DNA of 5,384 bases from Clostridia bacterium (GTDB taxonomy: Bacteria; Bacillota; Clostridia; Oscillospirales; SIG627), in contig JAFTEP010000212.1 of NCBI GenBank assembly GCA_017453605.1, forward strand, positions 1 through 5,384, in the 5' to 3' direction. Position numbers and translations under genes: made by a program. The notes beneath the pieces are model-generated. The model did not search any database, was not told the origin of the DNA, and saw only the letters and a program-made list of their open reading frames with translations. This document shows, one piece after another, positions 1-5,180 of this stretch. Within the stretch, counting starts at the first letter, position 1, and the number at the start of each line of letters is the position of its first letter.

Positions 1-416
1 AAATACGGCTTGTCGATCATGAACATCGGGGTTATCAGCAAAAAGACGATGAAGGTGGTCGAGGGAAGCTCGGGTCTGTTCTGCGCGATGAAGGCGCCGA
101 ACAAAAACAGGATCGAAATCGAGAGATAAATCAAAAGCTGCGCGACGATGGAATCCTTTTTGAAGACGAAGAAGAACAAAACCGTCGCTATGAGGGAATA
201 AACGAAGCCCATAAGATAAAACGGTCTGTTCGGCGCGAGCAGCGCGACGTCGGTCGACGTCACGAACATCGCCGAAAACATGACCGTCATGAAACAGTGA
301 AGAAAGCGCCATACCTCGAAATTCGAGACGTAGGCGTCTTTTTTCAGGGCGTTATATTCATCTTTTTCGATGCCGCAGTAGAACAGATAATTGCGGAGGT
401 TTTTCAGTGTTTTCAT
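1..416 (-). CDS. Polytopic membrane protein, N-terminal part (possible GGDEF-type sensor), cut by window edge
   Basis: The reading frame opens with ATG at 416 and stays open to the left edge (138 complete codons), so only the N-terminal part is present. A charged cytoplasmic leader of about 35 residues (MKTLKNLRNYLFYCGIEKDE and on) is followed by four hydrophobic stretches at roughly residues 37-58, 66-86, 91-111 and 119-135, the last ending in MIDKP. This layout, a short leader with a Tyr/Gly-rich 'NYLFYCGI' element and then several helices, resembles the membrane sensor half of clostridial diguanylate cyclase-like (GGDEF) proteins. The catalytic domain would lie outside the window, so that assignment is inference. 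A Shine-Dalgarno-like AAAGGTG at 421-427 sits 4 bases before the ATG, and a strong promoter lies just upstream, so it is probably transcribed separately from the genes to its right. Coding status is confident; function is not. Confidence 0.75.
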   Translation of the reverse strand, partial: MKTLKNLRNYLFYCGIEKDEYNALKKDAYVSNFEVWRFLHCFMTVMFSAMFVTSTDVALLAPNRPFYLMGFVYSLIATVLFFFVFKKDSIVAQLLIYLSISILFLFGAFIAQNRPELPSTTFIVFLLITPMFMIDKPY

Positions 417-427
417 TTAGCACCTTT

Positions 428-471
428 ATAACGCTCGTAATTCGATCCGTCATAATTGTAGCATAACGCTC
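428..471 (-). repeat. Pair of 9-bp direct repeats flanking the -10 box
   Basis: The sequence GAGCGTTAT occurs at 463-471, inside the promoter spacer, and again at 428-436, in the untranslated leader just before the ribosome binding site. The copies are 35 bases apart start to start, on the same strand, and bracket the -10 box and probable start site. This could be a pair of half-sites for a regulator, but a chance repeat of this length in a short AT/GC-mixed leader cannot be excluded. Confidence 0.35.
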
Positions 472-483
472 CCGGTTTGTCAA
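455..483 (-). promoter_or_regulatory. SigA/sigma70-type promoter with extended -10, driving the membrane protein
   Basis: On the minus strand the -35 box TTGACA (478-483) is a perfect consensus. It is followed by a 17-base spacer and the -10 box TACAAT (455-460), one mismatch from consensus. The spacer ends in TGC, giving an extended -10 (TGN) element. Transcription would begin near 446-449, leaving a leader of about 30 bases before the ATG at 416. The -35 box lies about 25 bases after the stop codon of the 130-residue gene, in the only gap where a promoter is obvious. Confidence 0.85.
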
Positions 484-507
484 GGACGAAGCGCGGGAGC
501 AGATCCT

Positions 508-900
508 TCAGTTCTTTCTGTCGGCCTCGGCGCGTTTGAAGCCGACGGCAAGATCGAATTTGTCGCCGTCGAGATCCTGAAACGTGATCCTGAGAACAAA
601 TCCTCCGTCTTCTTCCCTGAGACTGTCGCAGTACCACCACGATCCGGCGAAGTCTTTGACGGCTCTGTCGGCGGCAAGGATCCTGTAACCGTACAGACGG
701 ATCTCTTTCACGTCCCGTTCGCGCGCACCGCGAGGATCGAGCGTCAAGACCAAACAGTTCCCGCCCTCTTTGCCGTGACGCCAGTCGCGCCCGATGATGA
801 GCTCTTCAAGGGATATCAGCTTTGCGTCGTGCAGACTTCCTGTCCAATACCACTCGGGATAATATTCGCTTTCAAAAACGTTTTTTGTTTTTTTGTTCAC
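508..900 (-). CDS. Hypothetical 130-residue protein with SLHDA motif (immunity-protein-like at best)
   Basis: The gene starts with GTG at 900, chosen because AAAGGAG lies 7 bases upstream and the following residues (NKKTKNVFE) look like a normal start. The product is small, soluble and acidic-to-neutral, with no signal peptide or membrane segment. It has an aromatic N-terminus (YYPEWYW, residues 13-19) followed at once by GSLHDAKLISLEEL (21-34), then alternating hydrophobic strands (CLVLTLDP 49-56, VKEIRLYGYRIL 64-75, GGFVLRITFQDL 99-110), predicting a mostly beta fold. An aromatic-to-S[LF]HDA opening is, as I recall, seen in small bacterial proteins including some polymorphic-toxin immunity families such as Imm50; that link is only suggestive. 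It is last in the co-directional run, 48 bases after the cysteine-rich gene and just before a new promoter. Function unknown. Confidence 0.8.
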   Translation of the reverse strand: MNKKTKNVFESEYYPEWYWTGSLHDAKLISLEELIIGRDWRHGKEGGNCLVLTLDPRGARERDVKEIRLYGYRILAADRAVKDFAGSWWYCDSLREEDGGFVLRITFQDLDGDKFDLAVGFKRAEADRKN

Positions 901-907
901 GGAGACA

Positions 908-914
908 CTCCTTT
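908..914 (-). promoter_or_regulatory. Ribosome binding site fixing a GTG start
   Basis: AAAGGAG on the minus strand ends 7 bases before the GTG at 898-900. No ATG is in frame nearby, so this site supports the unusual GTG as the start of the 130-residue gene. Confidence 0.8.
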
Positions 915-925
915 TTGAGGCAATA

Positions 926-943
926 CTTTATCGGATGATAAAG
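926..943 (-). other. Perfect 7-bp inverted repeat in the intergenic gap
   Basis: On the minus strand CTTTATC (937-943) and GATAAAG (926-932) are separated by the 4-base loop ATCC. The hairpin begins 5 bases after the stop of the cysteine-rich gene and ends 11 bases before the Shine-Dalgarno of the next. The stem is AT-rich and no T-tract follows on the minus strand, so it does not look like an intrinsic terminator. It could be a weak RNA processing or stability element or a protein site. Confidence 0.4.
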
Positions 944-948
944 AAAAC

Positions 949-1398
949 TCAGTCTTTAAAACAATAATAAAGAAAACCGTTGTAGGTGTAGTGATCCCGG
1001 TCCTGCCGGACGAAGTCCCCGCAGTTATCGGCGGCGAAGACCTCTCTGCCGAACGCGCTTTTGTCCGAAAACAAAGCGATCATATCGTCCTTAGAGTTTA
1101 TCACTTTGTCCTTCGTGCAGAAAAGCTGTCCCGGAGCGCCGCCGAACGGACAGAAATTGCCGTGCCGGCAGACCATACAGCACCTGAGAGAACAGTTTTC
1201 CGGGAGATTTTTCTCTAAATCGGCAAAAGCCTGCTCGAGACCGCGGCTCTCCCCGACTCCCCTGAACGTCTTTTTGTTCAGCTCTGACCTGACCTCGGAT
1301 GAAAAACCGTCGCCGTCGCGGTATTCAACGGTGATCGGCGCGCTTACGATCCCGTCCGGCGATAAGATCAGGATCTGTTTTTCGATCGTTTTTTTCAT
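949..1398 (-). CDS. Cysteine-rich orphan protein, 149 residues, probable metal-binding knuckle
   Basis: I do not recognise a named family. The product begins MKKTIEKQILILSPDG and is predicted soluble. Its central part carries a dense cysteine cluster: Cys69, Cys73, Cys74, Cys77, Cys83 and Cys94, within the pattern C-x3-CC-x2-C-x5-C-P-x-G and then LFCTKD, with His79 inside it. Two more cysteines lie near the C-terminus (126, 146). That spacing fits a zinc or iron-sulfur site, though no assayed family is claimed. The C-terminal third (residues 122-149) is aromatic and acidic, with DHYTYNGFLYYCF. The ATG at 1398 has no clear Shine-Dalgarno in the 42 bases after the preceding gene, so translation may depend partly on coupling to the 351-residue gene; the start is still reasonable because the N-terminus reads well and the gap is short. 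A 143-codon plus-strand ORF over the same region lacks these protein-like features. Confidence 0.82.
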   Translation of the reverse strand: MKKTIEKQILILSPDGIVSAPITVEYRDGDGFSSEVRSELNKKTFRGVGESRGLEQAFADLEKNLPENCSLRCCMVCRHGNFCPFGGAPGQLFCTKDKVINSKDDMIALFSDKSAFGREVFAADNCGDFVRQDRDHYTYNGFLYYCFKD

Positions 1399-1440
1399 GG
1401 GCGGTCTTGTTAAGTATATGGGTCGTTTTTCCGTCTTTTA

Positions 1441-2496
1441 TCAAACCTGTTCCATTTCAAAAGAGATCAGATATCGTGATTCTCCGAACTGATCGTAAAC
1501 GGCGACCTTCGTTCCCGCCGCCTGAAGAAGCGGAGAACGAAAATGCAAACTTTTCAGAAAACCGCAGCTGTCTAAAAGCGCAAGATACGATTTGCCGGAC
1601 TCTCTGTGAACGAAAGCCGCGAAGAAATGCCGGATCAACGGCTTGAGCGAGCGCGCGATCTGATCCTCAAAAGCGGGATCGTAAGTCATAACGGCAAGCG
1701 CGACTCCGTATTTTTTGCAGTTTTTCCGGAAGGATTCGCGGTTTTCAGGGCTTATCTGACTTTCAAAGGCGTCTTTATCGATGCGGAGCGGACGGTCGAA
1801 CTTGAATTTCAAGCGCGTGAAAGTCAGCGCGTTTTCTATATAGTTTTTCAGAACTTCCGACAGCAGCTGAACGAAGAAATCCGGCGCGAACGACACTTCC
1901 AAAGCTGCCGTCTCCCCGCCGGAGCTTCCCGCCGGATCGTATTTGATCCTGAGATGACTTTTGATTTCCTCAAGCGTTTTTTGTTCTTCAAATCCCGCCG
2001 GATCAAAATGGCGCCAGAAACCGCCCAAAAAGAACAGATCCTTTCTGAAAACTCTCGGCGCGGGTTTGGTGTTCTGCCTGTAAAAGCAGACGGAATCGAG
2101 AGAGATCTCTTCAAAATGACCGTTGAGGCTCTGAACTCTGTTCGAGATCGGTTTATATCTTTGACACCCCGGACAGTAACTCAGAATGACCTCGCGGATA
2201 CGGTCGTTATATTCCTTCTGAGTGAACAATTCGACTTCGACCGGATAGACCTCGCCGAAGCTCTCTATCGCGACGTTTTCTTCAGTATATCCGTATTCGC
2301 CGTAGAAATACGGAGCGATAGATATCCCTTTCTGAACGTTGTACGAAGCGACAGAGTTGTCTTCTCTCAGAACTCTCAATCTTGTCCGCGCCGGAAAAGA
2401 GAAAAAACCGCTTTTGAAATCCTCAAAAGACAAACTTTCGTCGGGAAGGAGATAATATTGATCTCTGTAGAATATCGCCTGTCTTTTCTCGCCCAT
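1441..2496 (-). CDS. Orphan 351-residue protein with a CxxC motif
   Basis: Function not recognised. The ATG at 2496 is preceded by AAAGGA about 9 bases upstream. The N-terminal part (residues 1-105) is rich in Tyr and Phe and contains short beta-type stretches. A single YCPGC element (Cys108 and Cys111) is followed by KPISNRVQSLNGHFEEISLD and Cys137, which might complete a metal site with further residues. The second half (about 195-351) has a likely amphipathic helix (APDFFVQLLSEVLKNYIENAL, 204-224) and a final beta-rich segment (SYLALLDS and TKVAVYDQFGESRYLISFE). No signal peptide or membrane segment is visible. It sits between the GNAT gene and the cysteine-rich gene, both in the same direction, and the shared cysteine motifs with its downstream neighbour may or may not be meaningful. 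A 320-codon plus-strand ORF covers the same DNA; I prefer this frame because of its ribosome binding site, operon direction and more ordinary composition. Confidence 0.82.
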   Translation of the reverse strand: MGEKRQAIFYRDQYYLLPDESLSFEDFKSGFFSFPARTRLRVLREDNSVASYNVQKGISIAPYFYGEYGYTEENVAIESFGEVYPVEVELFTQKEYNDRIREVILSYCPGCQRYKPISNRVQSLNGHFEEISLDSVCFYRQNTKPAPRVFRKDLFFLGGFWRHFDPAGFEEQKTLEEIKSHLRIKYDPAGSSGGETAALEVSFAPDFFVQLLSEVLKNYIENALTFTRLKFKFDRPLRIDKDAFESQISPENRESFRKNCKKYGVALAVMTYDPAFEDQIARSLKPLIRHFFAAFVHRESGKSYLALLDSCGFLKSLHFRSPLLQAAGTKVAVYDQFGESRYLISFEMEQV

Positions 2497-2667
2497 TTTT
2501 TCTCGTCCTTTCTTTATGACCGTTTTACGTCCCGAAAGGCTGTTTCAGCCTGCTCATCAAGTCTTTGAAATCTTTTCCTTCTTAGTCCAACGAATCGGTC
2601 GTTCCCGGCCGCCATCTGACCTGTATCCGACGGTCGCGCTTTGTCCGGCGCTTTTTTTGATCCCTCT
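2497..2667 (-). other. Intergenic gap with possible C-terminal coding remnant
   Basis: This is the longest gap in the run (171 bases), between the GNAT gene's stop and the 351-residue gene. No promoter or terminator stands out. One minus-strand frame, bounded by stops at 2582-2584 and 2525-2527, reads EGKDFKDLMSRLKQPFGT, which looks like the tail of a helical protein but has no start or body. Another frame gives a 33-codon ATG ORF (2514-2615) of arginine-rich composition and poor ribosome binding site. A perfect 6-bp inverted repeat with 3-base loop (AGGCTG/CAGCCT, 2537-2551) also lies here. It may be a decayed gene end or plain spacer. Confidence 0.35.
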
Positions 2668-3516
2668 TCAGACGTCTTTTGGCGTCGGCTTGCAGGTCGC
2701 AAGGACGCTGTTATAGCCTTTCTGAACTTCAAAGCCCGCCCCGGCGTAGGTTTCGATCTCTTTTTCGGCGTCGACGTCGACAAGCACCATCAAAGGATGC
2801 CGCCCGTTCAATTCGAGCGCCTTCGAGAGCAATTCGAGTTCATACCCGTTCCCCTCAGCCTCCGGCTTCACAAAGAGGTCGTAGATCTCGTTTTCCTTAC
2901 AGCAGCGCGTGACGTCGAGGTAGCCCCGGACCCGTCCGTTCTCGACCGCAAGCAAAACCCTGAACCGGTTTTGGGCGGAAAGGATTCGGTCCGCAGTCCA
3001 ATAAGTGTCAGTATGATGGATCGCGCGGTACTGCTCTTCCCGTTTTGAAGAATACAGTTCGACGTGTCCCGCGCTTATATCCGGCGCGGTTCCTCTTTGA
3101 AGCATCTTCTGCTGTTCTTTGTAAAAGAACGCCCCCTTCGCTTTCAGCGGACCGAGGATGGCGGGATTTCGCGGATTAAACACGAAATCCATCTGATAAT
3201 CCGGGTAGTTCGTTTCGAGATAAGAAAGCATTTTTATAAACGCTTCTTCTTTTTTCGTGAATCCGATCATCATTTCCAGAAAGCGTTCTTCGGGGAGGAT
3301 CAGCCATACGAACAGCCCCTCGATTTTCCCGCTATCCGACACGGCGAACGCGCGTTCGTCTTTCTTTTCTGTTGACCGATAAAGATTGTCCGGATCATGT
3401 TTGAAATGCGGATCGAAGTACAGCGGATGCCCGGAAAGCTCGCCGATCAAGCCCTCGCACCCTTCAAAAGAACGTATCTCCCGAACGGAAAGCATATCTT
3501 GTTTGTCTTTATTCAT
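2668..3516 (-). CDS. GNAT-family N-acetyltransferase, C-terminal catalytic-type domain with degenerate N-terminal half
   Basis: GNAT enzymes move an acetyl group from acetyl-CoA to an amine; the substrate here cannot be told. With the ATG at 3516 the product has 282 residues. The C-terminal domain (about 157-277) shows the GNAT order: strand VLLAVENGRVRGYLDVTR (187-204), then EIYDLFVKPEAEGNGY (210-225) in the motif A position, helix ELELLSKALEL, strand PLMVLVDVDA (241-250), and the closing ETYAGAGFEVQKGYN (255-269). The CoA-loop consensus Q/R-x-x-G-x-G/A appears as E-A-E-G-N-G, with Glu replacing the usual Gln/Arg. The first half (about 55-139: AFAVSDSGKIEGLFVWLILP through NPAILGPLKAKGAFFY) has a similar but weaker pattern, suggesting a tandem GNAT with one worn copy. 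Two other starts are open: ATG at 3531 (AGGAG 6 bases upstream) and TTG at 3555 (weak site). The start at 3516 has GGGAG 8 bases upstream. Confidence 0.8.
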   Translation of the reverse strand: MNKDKQDMLSVREIRSFEGCEGLIGELSGHPLYFDPHFKHDPDNLYRSTEKKDERAFAVSDSGKIEGLFVWLILPEERFLEMMIGFTKKEEAFIKMLSYLETNYPDYQMDFVFNPRNPAILGPLKAKGAFFYKEQQKMLQRGTAPDISAGHVELYSSKREEQYRAIHHTDTYWTADRILSAQNRFRVLLAVENGRVRGYLDVTRCCKENEIYDLFVKPEAEGNGYELELLSKALELNGRHPLMVLVDVDAEKEIETYAGAGFEVQKGYNSVLATCKPTPKDV

Positions 3517-3613
3517 TATTCCGGCTCCCATTCCCTTCTCCTGCGCAAAGCCCAATTCGGATTTTTCCGGCTGATCGCGGATCGATCGCGTCGATCAACT
3601 TCTTGTTGATCAT
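3509..3613 (-). CDS. Possible translationally coupled 34-codon ORF
   Basis: An ATG at 3611-3613 overlaps the TGA stop of the 278-residue gene as ATGA, the classic arrangement for re-initiation. It reads MINKKLIDAIDPRSAGKIRI and ends with TAA at 3509-3511, just past the ATG proposed for the GNAT gene at 3516. The first 20 residues look like a plausible protein start (Lys-rich, amphipathic); the rest is Gly/Asn-rich. No Shine-Dalgarno is present and a hairpin begins at the G of its ATG. It may be real, a coupling device that carries ribosomes to the GNAT start, or chance. Confidence 0.3.
   Translation of the reverse strand: MINKKLIDAIDPRSAGKIRIGLCAGEGNGSRNNE
3573..3611 (-). other. Hairpin and cluster of five GATC sites at a gene junction
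   Basis: On the minus strand GATCAAC (3605-3611) pairs perfectly with GTTGATC (3593-3599) across a 5-base loop. The stem starts inside the TGA stop of the 278-residue gene. No T-tract follows, so it is not a standard terminator. GATC occurs five times in 39 bases (starting at 3573, 3580, 3584, 3593 and 3608). Confidence 0.4.
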
Positions 3614-4446
3614 CGTTTTATCGTTATACCCAATTCGCCAAGTATCGACATGACCTGCATCAGAGTAAACACCGCTTCCGGCAATGAAATACGGCTTTCT
3701 TTTTCTATTATATACCTGACCTTGAAGCCGTCGTATCCGGCGTTGAACCTGTCGCACACGCCGGTTATTATCGGGTCAAACTGACGGTAATCGTCGTGAT
3801 TGTTCCACTTTATACACTCTATCAGATCGCCGCCGTCAAAATCTCCCGCGTCCGTGAGCGACAGCCGACCGTTATTCTTTTCTTCTGTCAGAATCCGCAT
3901 CGGGGACGTTTCTCCGCTGAAAGCAAAAGGCGTGAGGATCATATTGCCTTTGCGAATTAAAGATGATCTTAATGATTCAACAAATGCCAAAGGATATGAA
4001 CGGCTCTCCGGATACTCAAAACTGTCGATAAACCGGGAACACTCTTTTAATTTTTCTTCGTCGACGATCGGATAAAGGTCGGCGTTCGCGCAAAGACTCA
4101 CGCATTGCAGTACGCGGTAAAATCTGCGCATATCGGAGGGCGAAACCGCCCAAACGATCGCCTTTTGCTTTGTTGGTTTTATATTCAGATACACTCCCGC
4201 AAGGTATTCAAAAACGTTTTCAAGAACGTAGGTATCGCGCGTTCTTGAGCTCAATTCGCGATAAGCCGCTCCGCTGTCCGAGATATAAACCGAACCGTTA
4301 AACTCCGCCGCGGTCAGTTCAAGTCTCCCGCCGCTTCCGGGGAAGAAAAAAGGAAGTTTGATTATCGCGGACGATCCGTCATTATAAATCTCAAGATCAT
4401 CAAGTAAGTATTCCGGTCGACGGATATCAGCGTTTATATTTTCCAT
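3610..4446 (-). CDS. Tandem DUF1828-like protein, 278 residues
   Basis: Function unknown. The ATG at 4446 is preceded by GAGGAG 5 bases upstream. The protein seems to contain two copies of one domain. Copy 1 (about residues 17-126) has IIKLPFFFPG (28-37), then FNGSVYISDSGAAYREL (49-65), and a closing helix SDMRRFYRVLQCVSLCANADL (104-124). Copy 2 (about 168-276) has NMILTPFAFSGE (168-179), then NNGRLSLTDAGDFDGGDLIE (191-210), and a closing helix EAVFTLMQVMSILGELGIT (257-275). The pattern of a 'PF' strand, a polar strand, then S/T-D-x-G followed by a helix is what I recall of DUF1828 domains, which are found in Firmicutes, often near mobile or accessory genes; this match is from memory and is moderate. 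No signal peptide or membrane segment is seen. It follows the acetyltransferase gene by 64 bases and overlaps a possible short ORF at its stop. Confidence 0.82.
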   Translation of the reverse strand: MENINADIRRPEYLLDDLEIYNDGSSAIIKLPFFFPGSGGRLELTAAEFNGSVYISDSGAAYRELSSRTRDTYVLENVFEYLAGVYLNIKPTKQKAIVWAVSPSDMRRFYRVLQCVSLCANADLYPIVDEEKLKECSRFIDSFEYPESRSYPLAFVESLRSSLIRKGNMILTPFAFSGETSPMRILTEEKNNGRLSLTDAGDFDGGDLIECIKWNNHDDYRQFDPIITGVCDRFNAGYDGFKVRYIIEKESRISLPEAVFTLMQVMSILGELGITIKR

Positions 4447-4474
4447 TTCCGCTCCTCAAAAAAATAACGTTTTT

Positions 4475-4502
4475 CCCGTATCACGGCACAACGGGCTTTT
4501 TT
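4475..4502 (+). terminator. Weak terminator-like hairpin read on the plus strand
   Basis: CCCGT (4475-4479) and ACGGG (4491-4495) form a 5-bp stem with an 11-base loop, followed by C and six Ts on the plus strand. It lies between the Vat-like gene and the DUF1828-like gene, where no plus-strand gene needs a terminator. On the minus strand the stem is followed by AAAAACGTTA and then seven Ts (near 4458-4464), too distant for a clean intrinsic terminator. It may cause partial attenuation or be chance. Confidence 0.2.
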
Positions 4503-4510
4503 CAGATCCT

Positions 4511-5152
4511 TCATGCGAGCCTGCTTTTCAATTCTTCTCTGACTTTTTCAAGATCGCCGCAGGTCAGAATCGGGATCAGGCCGTTTATTTCTTCAACGCT
4601 TTTGTCCCACCATCTGAATCTCAAAAGCAAGCCGATCAATTCGTCGTCAAAGCGCTTCCGTAAGAGTTTCGCGGGATTGCCCGCCACTATCGAATACGGC
4701 TCGACGTCGCTCCCGACGACGCTGCTCGCGCCGATGATCGCGCCGTCGACGACGCGGACTCCCGGGAGGATCACGGCGTTCTGCCCGATCCAGACGTCAT
4801 TGCCGATCACGGTGTCGCCCTTAATAGGCAGCTCCGAAAGCGCGGGCGGCTCCATATCCCAGCCCTCGAGCGTATAGAACGGAAAAGTCGAAACCGCGTT
4901 CATCTGGTGATTGGCGCCGTTCATCACGAATTCCACGCCCGAGGCGATCTGACAGAACCTGCCGATCGTCAGCCTGTCCCCTATCCATTCGTAATGATGC
5001 GTCACGTGGCTTTCAAAATCCGAATCCGCGATATATGTGAATTCGCCGACAGTGATGTTCGGGTTCGTCAGCGTCGGCTTGACGTAGATCTCTTTGTCGT
5101 AACCGGCTATCGGATGTATTATATTTGGATCAGGTGTCTTTCCGTCTTTCAT
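4511..5152 (-). CDS. Vat/CatB-type xenobiotic O-acetyltransferase (left-handed beta helix)
   Basis: Acetyl-CoA-dependent O-acetyltransferase of the hexapeptide-repeat xenobiotic acetyltransferase family, whose members acetylate streptogramin A (Vat) or chloramphenicol (CatB). At 213 residues it matches Vat length (about 209-220). It keeps the GE-[FY]-[ST]-Y element (36-40), HHYEWIGDRLTIGRFCQIA (52-70), the catalytic His82 in MNGANHQM (77-84), STFPF (88-92), LPIKGDTVIGNDVWIG (108-123) with Trp121, the hexapeptide strands AVILPGVRVVDGAIIGASSVV (126-146), and the C-terminal IVAGNPAKLLRKRF (155-168). By recall of VatD, the pocket residues Tyr54, His82 and Trp121 fall at the same numbers here, and Tyr40 matches VatD Tyr37. 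The C-terminal helix region (169-213) is also Vat-like. Enzymes of this class act as cytoplasmic trimers. The ATG at 5152 has GGAGGT 7 bases upstream. Resistance activity is not shown by sequence alone; many chromosomal relatives have unknown substrates. Confidence 0.92.
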   Translation of the reverse strand: MKDGKTPDPNIIHPIAGYDKEIYVKPTLTNPNITVGEFTYIADSDFESHVTHHYEWIGDRLTIGRFCQIASGVEFVMNGANHQMNAVSTFPFYTLEGWDMEPPALSELPIKGDTVIGNDVWIGQNAVILPGVRVVDGAIIGASSVVGSDVEPYSIVAGNPAKLLRKRFDDELIGLLLRFRWWDKSVEEINGLIPILTCGDLEKVREELKSRLA

Positions 5153-5159
5153 TTCGTTT

Positions 5160-5165
5160 ACCTCC
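5160..5165 (-). promoter_or_regulatory. Strong ribosome binding site of the Vat-like gene
   Basis: GGAGGT on the minus strand, 7 bases before the ATG at 5150-5152, is the strongest Shine-Dalgarno in the window. It predicts efficient translation and fixes the start. Confidence 0.85.
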
Positions 5166-5180
5166 GCAAATCACGATTTG

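Noticed and set aside
413..640. 75-codon minus-strand ORF across the promoter region
   Set aside because: It overlaps the 3' part of the 130-residue gene and the promoter, and it is Arg-rich as a frame-shadow would be.
926..943. Hairpin after the cysteine-rich gene as a transcription terminator
   Set aside because: The stem is AT-rich, only 7 bp, and the following bases (TATTGCCTC) are not a T-tract.
1061..1492. 143-codon plus-strand ORF
   Set aside because: It is antisense to the cysteine-rich gene, runs across the next gap, and has low-complexity Ser/Pro composition with no family features.
1606..2568. 320-codon plus-strand ORF
   Set aside because: It lies wholly antisense to the 351-residue gene and its neighbouring gap, is unusually rich in Phe and Arg as expected from the reverse of GAA/TCG-rich coding DNA, and opposes the direction of every supported gene.
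2514..2783. 89-codon minus-strand ORF overlapping the GNAT 3' end
   Set aside because: The composition is Lys/Arg/Ser-rich and most of it overlaps the GNAT C-terminus in another frame. No good ribosome binding site precedes its start or the internal ATG at 2615.
2641..3048. 135-codon plus-strand ORF
   Set aside because: It is antisense to the GNAT domain, which is recognisable as a family on the minus strand.
4447..4510. Promoter for the DUF1828-like gene (TTGTGC, 17 bases, GTTATT)
   Set aside because: The -35 match is partial and the -10 box is poor; other spacings are no better.
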